NCBI GenBank assembly: GCA_029717555.1
Contig: JAMDHS010000041.1
Location: 1-64,000, forward strand
DNA length: 64,000 bases
Source of the DNA: Peribolospora baueri
Taxonomy: Eukaryota; Basidiomycota; Peribolosporomycetes; Peribolosporales; Peribolosporaceae
Reading direction: 5' to 3'
The notes under the pieces are model-generated. The model searched no databases, had not been told where the DNA came from, and was given only the letters and a program-made list of their open reading frames with translations. The translations under genes were made by a program, and so were the position numbers. Below are positions 1 to 10,742 of the stretch, one piece after another. Each line of letters starts with the position of its first letter. Position 1 is the stretch's first letter.

Positions 1-3
1 AAG

Positions 4-41
<38 letters not shown>

Positions 42-127
42 GAAACGAAACGAAACGAAACGAAAAGCGAAAAAACGAAAAAACGAAAACAAAAAAAACA
101 AAAAACAAAAACAAACAAAAACAAAGG
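1..127. repeat. A-rich low-complexity tract
   Basis: An almost pure A run (to about position 40) is followed by degenerate CGAAA and AAAAC units. No coding signal is seen. It may be a genuine simple repeat or may reflect a contig edge. Confidence 0.85.
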
Positions 128-1336
128 ATGGGGGCCCCATTCCGTCCATTCCATTCCATCATGCCATGCGCGCGAGACCTGCATCTCGTCGTCATCGTCC
201 ATCCACTCCACTCCGCGCGCTCTGCTCTCCCCGCTCGTTCCGTTCTCGTTCCTGTTCCATGCACCCTCTTCTCTTTCCTTCCTTTCCTTTCCTTTCCTTT
301 TTCTGCGCGCCGCCGCACACGATCGACGAACCCCCCACTCCCCGCTCACACGTTCCTTTCCTTTCGAAGCAGGCAGGCACGTCTATTAGGATTATTAGAT
401 GGAAGGTCGGGGGCAACAACGGGGTAGGGTTGGGAGGCGGGGTAGGGAGAGGAGAGCCGGCCACCGCGGTCGACGGGGGGCACAAGACGAGACGCGACGA
501 AATGAGATGAGATGGAGAGGGAGAGGGAGAGGGGGAAAAAGGGTCGTAAAGCGACGTAAGAGCGTGGCGTAACAAGCGTCGGATCCGGTTCCGAGGCGTG
601 GAGCATGAAGGAGGGCCGTATCGCGAACGGAAAGGGGGGCATGTAGGCCATGGATAGACGGATGGATGAAGCGAACAAGGTGAGGAAAAGAGGGGCCGAC
701 GAACTAAAGGGGTGCATAGCGACAAGACGAGACAGCACGCGACCGGACGTGCGTCGAAGGCGTCCGGAGACGGAAGGAGGGAAGAAAAAAAAAGATAGCA
801 TAGGTTGAATGGGTAAAAGCGAACGAGCACCGATGGCGGTCAAAAAAAACGACGAAATAAGGGGACTGGACGAGTAACACGGGGCCGGACGAGACGGGAC
901 GAAAACACGAGGGGTACCTGGCAACAGAAGGGAAAGTTGGGGAAGAGAGGGGGCGAATCCGAAGCCTGCGGGAGGGGAAAGAGGATGGAGAACGGACACG
1001 AGCAAGGCGAACATACGTTGGAATGGCCTTGACGACGACATGGTGCGGCGAGAAAGAAGAAAGAGAAAAAAAGCAGAGGAGGCGAGATGCAAGCAGGGGG
1101 AAACCGATGGTCGCAGCCGAGTCCGCAAAGAGCGGGTTGCGGAAGAGCACGTCGTCACTCTGGAGACGAACGTCGATGGCGATGGCGATGGACGATGTCC
1201 ACCAGGCCGGACCGGAGAAGGAAAAGATCGACCGCGACGTCGGTCCGCAAGGCAAAGGCGACGAAGACGAGGAGAAGGAGGAGAGACGAGCGCGGAGAAG
1301 ACGAAGCGAGGAGCAAAGCGAACATCTCCGTGGTCT
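128..1336. other. No gene recognised; 3' flank of the RGS gene
   Basis: Open frames here are low-complexity Ser/Arg/Pro translations of purine/pyrimidine-biased DNA on both strands. None shows a domain, a signal peptide or consistent splice sites. The part nearest 1336 is probably the 3' untranslated region of the neighbouring minus-strand RGS gene. Confidence 0.5.
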
Positions 1337-3647
1337 TCACTGTGCCGTACCCGGCGCGTCCTCGCGCCCTGCACCGCCTCCTCCGCCGCCGCCGCCCCCT
1401 GGCTTCTTCGATCTCTCTGAGCCGACGTTGAGCTTGTCCAACGTGTCTTTGCTGATCGGCGGCTGGAGGGACCCTGGTGTGGGGTCGGCCCGACCGGCCT
1501 CGAGAGCCTGGAAAAAACGGAGAAGAAAAGGAACGGGCGCAGGTCAGCGCGCCGATCGAGGACAGACACTAACTAACGAATAAAAGAAAGACGGACGAAC
1601 GGACGCTCACTTCGGCATACTCCTCCACGCTCCTCACCAGGCCGAGGAACCTGGCGTCCTTGATGAACCTCGGCACAGAGTCGGTGGCCATGAGCCGGAA
1701 GATGTGATCTTGGATGCGCTCGTACAACCGGACCATCGTTTGCAACTGGCTGGCGTGCAACGGCGCCTTGCCGTACCCTTGACGATGGGCATCGACGTCG
1801 CCGCCGGCGCCGGCCAGCAGCTTTTCCCTGTCGTCCATCGCGCCGGACTGGGCGTTCTGGGAGACATCCTGCTTGTTGGCGATGGACGCCTCGGCGAGCG
1901 TCTTGGTCATGTAGGTGACAAGCTCGGATCGGAGGTTGTGCTCGATGTTGAGCTCGCACGGCGAGGCGGGGGCAAGGTAGGTGTTGTAGATGAGGAAGGC
2001 CATGCCGATCAGGTCCTGCTGGTGCTTCTCCATCGCCGAGAATCCGGTCTCCTTCTCCCCCTCCCGATTGCCCTTGATCACCTTTTTGAGCGGAGCCACC
2101 TTGGGCTCGGGCCGGCTGACGGCGATGGCGGAGGAGGTGGTGTGGAAGCGCCGCTTAAAGTCCTGGACGTCGAGCCAAAAGGAAAGGTTCTCCTCGCAAA
2201 AGTTTTGCTTGAGGAACTCGCGGAACAGGCTCCGCAACGCGGGCTCCTCGAGGATCTGCTTGAGCCGGTTGGTGTTGGAGTCACGGGTACTGTAGACGCC
2301 AGCGGAGCTGTCGTAGTAGTCGTTTCGCATGTGATCCGCCTGCGACGTCCTTCGCTGGAGGCCGCGGTGGTGGATGCGGGTGCGGTCGGACATCTGGGAC
2401 CCGTTCTCCTCGTCGCTCCCCGCGCCGCGGTCGTCGCCGATGGACTTGCGTGGCGGGATGGCGACGACGGGAGAGGAACGTCCTCCTTGGGGGATAGACG
2501 GGAACGACGTGTCGGTCGGCTGTAGGTAGCCGTCCCAGCGAGCGACCCACCTGCCCTCGTCGGTCAAGCCGTAGATGGCCTTGTACACGCATCGGAACTC
2601 GCCCTGGTCCGAACCGGGCCTGCCGGGGATGGGCTCGCCGCGGACGACGATGGTGGCCTCCTCGTACTCGTCCTTTCGGGACCGGTCGTCGACGAGGCGG
2701 ATGAGTCCGAGGCGTTGGAAGTGGGCGGCGACCTCGGCGGCCTCGTCGCGACCGCAGATGGTGGTGAAGTCGCAAAGCCAGTCGAGGGCGGCGACGGCAG
2801 CAAAAGTATGTTTGATGATGGTCACCTTTCCCTTGCGCTTCTCCTGCACGTCCTGCATCTCCACGCCCATGGTTCGGTCAAAGTCGCCGTCGGTGGAAAA
2901 GCTGCCGGGCTTGTCCTCGCGCTGATAGGGATAGTTGGGGACACGGCCGACGAAACGACGGAAGATGACCTCGACGACGGCGCGGTTGACGAGCAGTTCG
3001 TCGTCGGATGTTCGTCGCTCGAGGTGGAGGAGCTTCATGCAAATGGGCTGGGACGCGAAGACCTTGAGGAGGTGTTCGCCGTTGATGCCGTTCTTGGTGA
3101 TGAAGCGCTCGAGGATGTGGAGGCCCTTGGGGGTGAGGACGTAGACGCCGCGGTCCTTGAAGACGCTGGACGTCAAGTCAGCGGCGTTCTCAATGAGCCG
3201 GGCGTCCATGAAATGTTGGCAGATGCCCTTGGCCATGTCGCGGTTCATGCTGAACGTGGTGGTGGTGGTGGTGGTGATGACGCGGCTCGGATCCCTGGGG
3301 TCGGGGCTCCGGTTGGACTGGGAGAACTTGAGGGCGGACAGGTTCTCTGCGGCCTCATCGGTGGTGAAGGAGTTGGGGTAACTTTTGAAATATTGTCGGT
3401 GGGTGGTGAGTTGGAGAGAGACGATGAGCGTAGCGAAGAGGTCGTGGGTGTCCTGGAGGAATGGGGAGGGGGGTGAGCGGAAGACAAGGGAAGGACCGGG
3501 CGGGTAGACTGGCAGGCTCACCTTGCAAAATGGTCGCCCCCGCCTTGTTGTCTTCATCATCCGACTGCTCGTCTGCTGCCTACCCCTGTCACTCGACGTG
3601 TTCTGGCTGCTGCCCAACGAGTCATTGGACGCCTGTGGGTTGTTCAT
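1337..3647 (-). CDS. sst2: RGS-domain regulator of G-protein signalling with DEP repeats (Sst2/FlbA type)
   Basis: Predicted 712-residue GTPase-activating protein for a heterotrimeric G-alpha subunit; in fungi this family dampens pheromone or growth signalling at the plasma membrane. Exons: 3522-3647, 1611-3452 and 1337-1507. Two DEP-like regions lie at about residues 43-160 and 195-295, the second containing AALDWLCDFTTI. An RGS domain at about 434-650 contains EEPALRSLFREFLKQNF and ENLSFWLDVQDFKRRF. This DEP-DEP-RGS order and length fit Sst2/FlbA. The first intron (3453-3521) is 69 bases, in frame and without a stop, so an unspliced reading would add 23 residues. The last exon carries a Gly-rich tail. 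Codons upstream of the chosen ATG stay open and Asp/Pro-rich, so a more distal start or 5' exon is possible. Product class is sure; the exact N-terminus is not. Confidence 0.9.
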
Positions 3648-4823
3648 CTCGAGGGAAGGGGGGGCGACTACGAGGGGGCCGTCGGCGTCGACGTCGGCGT
3701 CGGTGGGACGAGGGGGACGGGGGGGGACCGGCGACGCGGGAGGGAGAGGAGGGTGAGGCGACGCAGGCGGCGGGGGGGGTGGGGGTGGGGGTGGGAGTGC
3801 GGTGGGTGGGCGAACGGAGGGCGATGAGGAGGAGGTGTGGATGGCGAGGAGGAGATGGAGATGGTGGTGGTGGTCGTGGTCGTGGTCGTAGTCGTAGTCG
3901 TTGGCGGTGAGCGGGCGACGGACGGACGGCGGCGACGGCGACGGCGGGGCGGCGAGGAGAGGGAGAGGGAGAAGTGGCGGCGGGCGGAATTGCGGCCGAG
4001 GGAAAAAGACTGGAAAGGGAGAAAAGCCACGCGACGTCGAGCGAGGTGGACAGACAGGCCAACAGCGGGACGCTTAGTCCGACCGTCCGACCGCCAGCCA
4101 GTCAGTCAGTCACCGCCCATCACAACCGCAGCGGCAAAACGGAATAAAGGAAGGGATGAATGAAATAAAGGGGAAAAAACAAAAACAAACGGAAACGACA
4201 AAAGAAAGGCAAAAATGACGAAAAAAAAAAAAGCACACACGCGCGCTCGAACGCCTGTTTCCGGTCGCTGTCCGTCCGACTGTCCGACCGGCCCGACCGG
4301 CCGACGGACTGCCTGGTCTTGAGACACCCTTGCCGACTCCTCACCACGCCGCCGCCTGCTTTCGATCCTCTTCTCCTCTCAGTGTATGTACAAACGCCAA
4401 GGGCAGGGACAAGAAAGGGCAAGGGCAAGGAGCGGGAGCGGGAACATCGACAGTCGGCCGTCGCGACCGCGGCTGTCATCCATGTGCATCCCGTCGCAGT
4501 CGCCGCACCGCCGCCGGGTCGCGCCGTCCGTCCGTCGTCCCACGCTTCACCGGGCGATGATGATGGATGGTTGGGTAAATGAATGGAAAGGAAACAAAAC
4601 AAGGGGAAAGAGGGGAGGGGAAGGGAGAGACGACACGAAACGAAACGAGACGAGACGGGCGGACCGGACGCCCCTACTGGCCTAGCCGTGCCTAGCATCT
4701 ATCTCGATCTCGACGGCTGCGCTTGCCCAAGGCAATATTTCAAAGACGCGGCTCGCGGCTCTCTTTCTTTCGCCCTCGCCTCGCCGTTCCCGGTGGCTGT
4801 GCATGCTCTCGTCTGAGCGGCGT

Positions 4824-4862
4824 CGTCGTCGTCATCGTCGTCGTCGTCGTTGTCGTTGTCGT
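4824..4862. repeat. CGT/CAT trinucleotide repeat
   Basis: An imperfect trinucleotide tract of CGTCGT, CATCGT and TTGTCG units lies within the non-coding stretch. Confidence 0.7.
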
Positions 4863-5277
4863 CACACCGGTCAGACGGTCTGACTGGACCGTCCAGTCAA
4901 CAAAGGGAAGCTGCCACATTGGACGTATAGCTATCCATTACTTGCTGTGACTGTGGAAGCCCCATAGCATAGTTAGGGTGTCACTAACTGAGATAGACGG
5001 ACGGACACAGAGGCAGGCCAGACAAGACAGACCCGACAGCGAGCGTTGGCTAACTAGCTAGCCAAGCAAGGCACGTAACGCCCACACGGGCCTCGAGACA
5101 CGTTTGCACAGCGCCCGCGCCCGCGCCGATGCGTCCGCCTCCGCCTCCCGAGGGACGGGCGAACAATAGGGCCCGCTCTCGAGATGAATGGCAGTACACC
5201 TTTGGGATTGGGGGGATGACGGATGGAGGGAGGGGATGGGCGCGGATGGACGGATGAAGAACTGGGCTGGGCGGACG

Positions 5278-5320
5278 ACCGATGACCGACGACCGACGAC
5301 CGACGACCGACGGACCGACC
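5278..5320. repeat. GACC/GACG short tandem repeat
   Basis: Repeated CGACCGA units of about seven bases (ACCGATG, ACCGACG) occur in tandem, ending in ACCGACCGACTGG. Confidence 0.7.
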
Positions 5321-6040
5321 GACTGGCCCATCCATGCCATGACCCCTTCTCCTTCCTCCTCTTCGCAATGCCATACACGCATGGAAATCGGTGCATGGAC
5401 GGGGTTCTTGCCAAGTTAAGGACGTGCGAGCCCGACGACGACGACGGAAAAGTTAGATTGGACAGCGTTGGTAAAACAGCGCTACAGCATGAGCTCGTGG
5501 GCCTTCTTACAATTCGTGTCGAACCCGCTCTGCACAGCCATTCCAAGCCACCCCCTTCCTTCTTCTTCCACTTGCCCCATCCCCATCCCCACCCGGATGC
5601 CCCGTCGGCGTCAGATACTGTACTCGGGCGCGTTTCAAAGCGCAGCGTGGCCGCCACGCGGACCCGACCCTAAGCCGACCCTAAGCTAAGCTAAGCATGC
5701 ATATGTATGCCCGTCGTCGACGCCCACGTGCGCCCCGCGTCATGCCCGCTCGCTGCTCTCCGGGAACCGTCGCGGCGTCTGTCTCTCTCGCCTCGCCGAC
5801 GTCCCCGTTCTCTCTTTCTATCTCTTCCTCCTCCCCCGCTTCCTTCTTCGCTCGGACGGCATGGCAACGACACGAATGAAATGAAAAGAAACGAAAAGAA
5901 ACAACGACGTGCGGGGAGCGCCCGCCGTGGGCGGGGCGGACCATAGGCGACGACCACACTGCGTTGCGTCACTCGTCGCCCGCCGCTCTCGTAAGCACCG
6001 TCTGTCCGTCCGCCGGCAAGCGTCCACGCGCACGCCGCTC

Positions 6041-6148
6041 ACAGATAGAGATAGTAGGTGGGTAGGTAGGTAGGTAAATAGATAGATAAAGGTAGATAAA
6101 GGTAGATAAAGGTAGATAAATAGATATAGAGAGAGATAGATAAGTAAT
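6041..6148. repeat. GATA/GGTA-type microsatellite
   Basis: Compound tract of AGATAGAGATAG, GTAGGTAGGTAG and repeated AGATAAAGGT units. No gene overlaps it. Confidence 0.8.
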
Positions 6149-8379
6149 ACGGCTGCACACTTCCCCTCCTCGGCACTCTACAAACCGCATTCAAACCCGT
6201 CTACCCCGCGCGTGAAAGACAGACAGACGGCGTCAGCGGGAAAAAAGAAGAGAAGAAACCGACCCCGCTCGCTCGCTACTCTATCCATCCTGTCCCTTAT
6301 GACCCCACCGCACCGACGAGGCATGGATGGAGGAAGCGAAGTCGAATGGTGGAGACCGATGCCGGTCGTGCGGTACAACGGCCACGTAGATGGGCAGACG
6401 AGACGAAACGCGCCCCTAAAACGAGCGACGGTGGGACGAATATCGACACGACATGACCGCCGCGATGACCATGACCGGTAAGCGTCGGCATCGACAGCCA
6501 GCGACGGCGAGAGCGACAAGCGACTCGCAGTACACTTGGTCCAAGCTGGGCGAACCCCTACTTAACTCTGCCCCTCCTCTCGTCTCCCTCTCTCTCACCT
6601 CGGTGCCACCGCCGACAAGACCTGTCACGCCACCCTCGCGTGACATCTCCAACGTAGTTCAGCCGCTTAGGACATCCGTCCGTCGACGCCATTGCTCACT
6701 TCCTTCCTCCCTGTTTTTTCTCCAGGCTTCGAAATAGTTTTTTTTTTTCGCCCATCGGGTTGGGGGGAGAAACAAACAGTATACAGACAAAACATCTTCT
6801 TCCCTTCCTTTACCATTTCCTTTCGCAGCAGCACCTCGCCATCAGTGAGCCGCGCTCGACGCGACGCGACGCGACGTCCCCCTCCTTCCTCCTTCCTCCT
6901 TCCTTCTCCCTTCCCCCCGGGATCCCTTGACGCTGGTTCGATGACGTGTAACACTACAACAGCTGCGCACAGCGCCCGTTCGGAAATGCTCCTCGCGCGG
7001 ATCATACGGTGCGCCGCGACGTGACGGCCTTGGTTCGAGCTCGATGATGCGCCTGATGAATTCAGACGAGACGAAGGAATGGATCATATACCCGAGGTAA
7101 AAAAAGCTGACGGTGTAGAACCAGCCAGACAATTATACGTAGATTCGACGACTCGTCCCACCAATGCGCGACAAACTCAAAGTTGGCAGACCCTATCCTC
7201 TCGCGGCATATGACGCCGTCGTTCGCGAGCTCTTTGACGACAGGTCCTTCTAGCATACCACTGCGAACATGGCGAGCTCTCGTCCCTGCAGACTGTCTAG
7301 CTAGTCATGGGTGCATACAGCGCAGGTTAAGTCGTCGGGTCGTCGACTTTACGTCCATGCGAGCGGCGTCGTGGGAGGAGGGAGATGGGATGGGTAACCG
7401 AACCGGTCGAGTGGCTAGCCGTGGCGCACCGAGGAGCACATCTTCGTGGGCATGACGAAGCAAGGACAGACTAGACTATCTGACGAGGCCCTCGTCTTTT
7501 ATTCCAGACACTTGAAATGGGCGCACCCGTCGTCGATATGACCTCTCCTCCTTCCCTTCCGTCCGTCCGTCCGTCTGCCCATTCTAGCCCATCGCTCGTC
7601 AGGAATAATCCCGGTGCCCGATACGACGCTTCACCTGTCTCGTCGCGCGCAATTTGCCGGCGAACCCTTCGTTTTGTTTTCCACCTTGCTGGAGACGACC
7701 ACTGCCTACGCTCTGACGAGGAGGTGCGAAAAGGGTTTGCAGTCTCGTCGTCCGACGGGTACGGGCGGCGAACGTGGACGAGGAAGGGCCACGGAAGTTG
7801 AGCGTCACAACAGACCTCGCGCGGACGACGTTGGCGTGCACACAAGGTGATCCGATCGATTCTACATCCATCGCCATCGCCTCCGGTCTCCTTGTCGTGT
7901 CATGGATCGTACCGGCGATGGATTATGCATCGACCCAGTACATCCGTCCTCCCACGCTGCCACCGCTCCTGCCGACTTCCAACGCTTTCCGTACGGTGAG
8001 CCCTGGCGGGGCCAGCCGCGCCGTGAGAGTATCTATCACAAGTCTTTTTTTCTTCTTTTTTCTCCACCGCTTCGTACGCGGCTGATCGTTCGCCAGCTCA
8101 GGGGGCACACGACGCAAGCGAGAAGAAGAAGGCAGGGGGCCTGCTAGCCTATCTATCTCTATACCTTGATCGCATCGTCGCGCGCTTCATCACAAATGCC
8201 GGCTTAGAAAACTCTAAGGCGGATTCCCGTGCTTTGAACCTTATATTTCTTGGCGACCACCGTCGTGTCGCGTCGATGATGGGTCATGGGTAGGTATGTA
8301 CGTACACGCGCACAGCCATTGCAAAGTCCACGACGAACGACCACCACCTCCATTCCGGAGTTCCCCCGTTTCGTGTCCC

Positions 8380-9269
8380 TTAAGTACCCGGCTGCTTGGG
8401 CCTGGACGCCTCATATGCGTTCACACCACCAGCAATGCCGGCACCGACAGCTCCCGTGGCTCCAAACATGGTGGCGTACCCCGCATACCTCCCCCATTTG
8501 TTCACGTCGGGCTGAGTGGCCAGCCTCCCCGCCCTCGGGAGCATAAGGATGTCCGGGATCTCTTCGTGAAGGCTGCGTCGCGATGTCTCCAACGCGTTCA
8601 CGCCAATGCCGCGGCCCGCCAGGGCAACAGGGGCGCCCCCACCCACGCCGGTGTACGCTCCAATCCTCTTCCACTTGTGCGCGTCGGCCTCGGGCATGGG
8701 ACGAAGTCCCTGGGCCCTCGCGGCGGGGCGTTCCAAGGCGCGTGCCTCGACCTCGTTGTAGACGCTACGAGCTTCCGGGGAGTCGAAGAGCTGGACGTCG
8801 TACCGCTTCCCGTAGACGTCCTCGTACTCGTCGAAGGCTCGGCGCGACTTGTTCTTCGCATTGTTAACGGCACCGGCGGCCAAGAGGCCAGTCCCAGTAA
8901 ATCCGGCGACACCGGCAGCGAATCCGGCCGTGGTCCATCCCTTGTTGGCTATCACGCCCGTTTTGTGCGTATCCGATTGATCCGCCGCAGGCGCAGGCGC
9001 AGGCTCCGGGCGCACGTGGGACGGCGGGTTGAATTCACTGAAGGGCCGCGAGAAGTTCGGGACATCGCTTCGGAGTACCTGTCCCATGGCATGGCGCAAA
9101 GGGACGGAGCAAGGTCAGTGACTTGGGGGGACCCTTCAGAGCACGAGATGGTCCAAGAGCTGGCGCTTACCGTCTTGTAGTCGTTCGCATCCCTAGGCAT
9201 GTTGTACCCCATAGGGGCGGCGGTGGCTGACGCCGCCAGAAGAGAGAGTAGGAAGACGAAGGCCCTCAT
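8380..9269 (-). CDS. Secretory-pathway protein with two glycine-rich hydrophobic segments, unknown function
   Basis: 265 residues from two exons, 9171-9269 and 8380-9078. Exon 1 ends at a GTAAGC donor and exon 2 follows GGGACAG, both in phase 0. The protein starts with a clear signal peptide (MRAFVFLLSLLAASATAA, residues 1-18). A Pro/Ala-rich stretch follows, then a Gly/Ala hydrophobic segment around residues 80-105 containing AAGVAGFTGTGLLAAGA. A charged middle contains FDEYEDVYGKRYDV. A second Gly-rich hydrophobic stretch near the C-terminus contains GATGAVGAGIAGGV. The glycine spacing recalls membrane-inserting or glycine-zipper helices. I do not recognise a family. It could be membrane-associated or a secreted effector-like protein. 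Strong signal peptide and clean splice sites make a real gene likely. Confidence 0.78.
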
Positions 9270-10742
9270 GTTGAAGGAAAAGAGATAAAAGAAGTCGAAG
9301 TTGGTTTGAAGAGGGTGACGTAGACCAGCTACGAAAGGAGAAAGATAGCAGAGGAATCGGCTCCAGGCCAGCGTCGAAGGGAAAGGAGGTTGGGAGAAGG
9401 AGATGGTGGGGGGAGGGCGTAGAGCACAAAGAAGGAAAGACACCTCCGGCTTAAATACGTGTGTGTCGTGCGAGCTCGGGGCCGTGCGAGGGTCACACGA
9501 CGGTCCGGTCCGGCGCGAATGTCGTACGAGTCCAGTGTCGCGCAGTGAGTGGCGCCGCCAAGCCTCCGACGGAGGTCGGCGTCTGGGGAGACGCCACGCC
9601 GCCGGCCGCACCGACTGGCTCCTCATCCAGGCCTCCCCCACGGCCTGGACCGGCCCGCGGGGGATCATTGCATGCTCCCATCGGTAATCGGAAGATCGAG
9701 TGCTATCGGCCTGCTAAGCGCCGCCATCGCGCGCCGGTCAGTTCCGTCGGGGCGCTCTTCTTCCTTCCGCTTGGTGTCCGTTCGATCCGAGGGGACGCTC
9801 GGATGACCCTGGTGGCCACCACGGTCGTAAGATCGCGGCGTTCTCCTTCCGTCCCCCACTGTGCTCCCGCCTCTCCCTTTACTGCCCTTCCCGCCTATCA
9901 GAGCATCCTCGCAATCTCTTCGCGAATATGCTCGCTCTCGACGTAGCCAGTAAGGTGTCGTCCTGTTATCCTTTGCCCGGCTAGCCCACCGCACGCCCGA
10001 GTCCTTTGCAGGACGGACACCAACCTTCCCTCTAAGCTCCACTCACTCGAGGATACGAACCCAGACGTCACCCAGAGCCAACGTCGGCCCGCTCTAGGAC
10101 ATTATACGAATTTGACTCTCTGAGCTCCACATGAGCATATGACTTCGTCCTTTACGCGCAGCCAACGCCAGCCCGCCCAGCGGCATATTGCGAATGCTTA
10201 AAACGATTTATCCGGGTGGGCTTGCTGGCTGGCGATCGGTTTTGCCGGAATACTTTCGCCGACGTGGGCGGTTGCGCTCGGAGCCTACCTAGTATTCGAG
10301 GGGGACCGCGGTCGCGTGCACGCAATGTAGACCATTGCTGCGCCGCTACGGTACCCGTCGTGCGTCATGCCTACCCGTTCGGTCGACATACCTACCGCCA
10401 GTCATCGGCGACGGAAGGGGTCGTCTAAGACGCCGTCCGTCTCTACCGCAACGACCGCACTTCTAGCCCGCCATACAGGGACGGCGACTTGTCCACGGAG
10501 CCGCCTACGCGCCGCTCTTCCAGAACGTCAACTCACTTCCCAGTGCGTGGTCCCATCGCGAGTCGTCACCCGAAGGCTCGCAGCGCTGGACTTGGGGAAC
10601 CAGCCACAACGATGTCCATCTCTCTCCCAAGTGTACAACTGTAGGATGTGCACGCACCTCACAGCGAACAGATAATACACTCGCGCGACCGCCGTTCATG
10701 ACACATGTGGAAGACATGTGACACATGGAAGACATGGACGAT
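9270..10742. other. Intergenic interval, no gene recognised
   Basis: Contains the promoter of the minus-strand signal-peptide gene near 9270-9450. The remainder shows only short, unrelated open frames with no domain or splice support. Confidence 0.5.

Larger units (their letters stand above)
3648..8379. other. 4.7-kb interval without a convincing gene
   Basis: I see only short shadow frames rich in Arg, Pro and Ser, plus simple repeats. No frame carries a recognisable domain, and no chain of splice sites joins frames into a plausible protein. The part next to 3648 is probably the promoter and long 5' leader of the RGS gene. A non-coding RNA cannot be excluded. Confidence 0.5.

Noticed and set aside
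346-1569. Long minus-strand frame of about 400 residues next to the RGS gene
   Set aside because: Composition is Ser/Arg/Pro/Phe low complexity from biased DNA. It overlaps the real last RGS exon in a different frame and has no domain.
8952-9668. Minus-strand frame of about 240 residues containing the signal peptide of the 8380-9269 gene
   Set aside because: It reads through the intron at 9079-9170 in the wrong frame. The spliced model explains both halves better.
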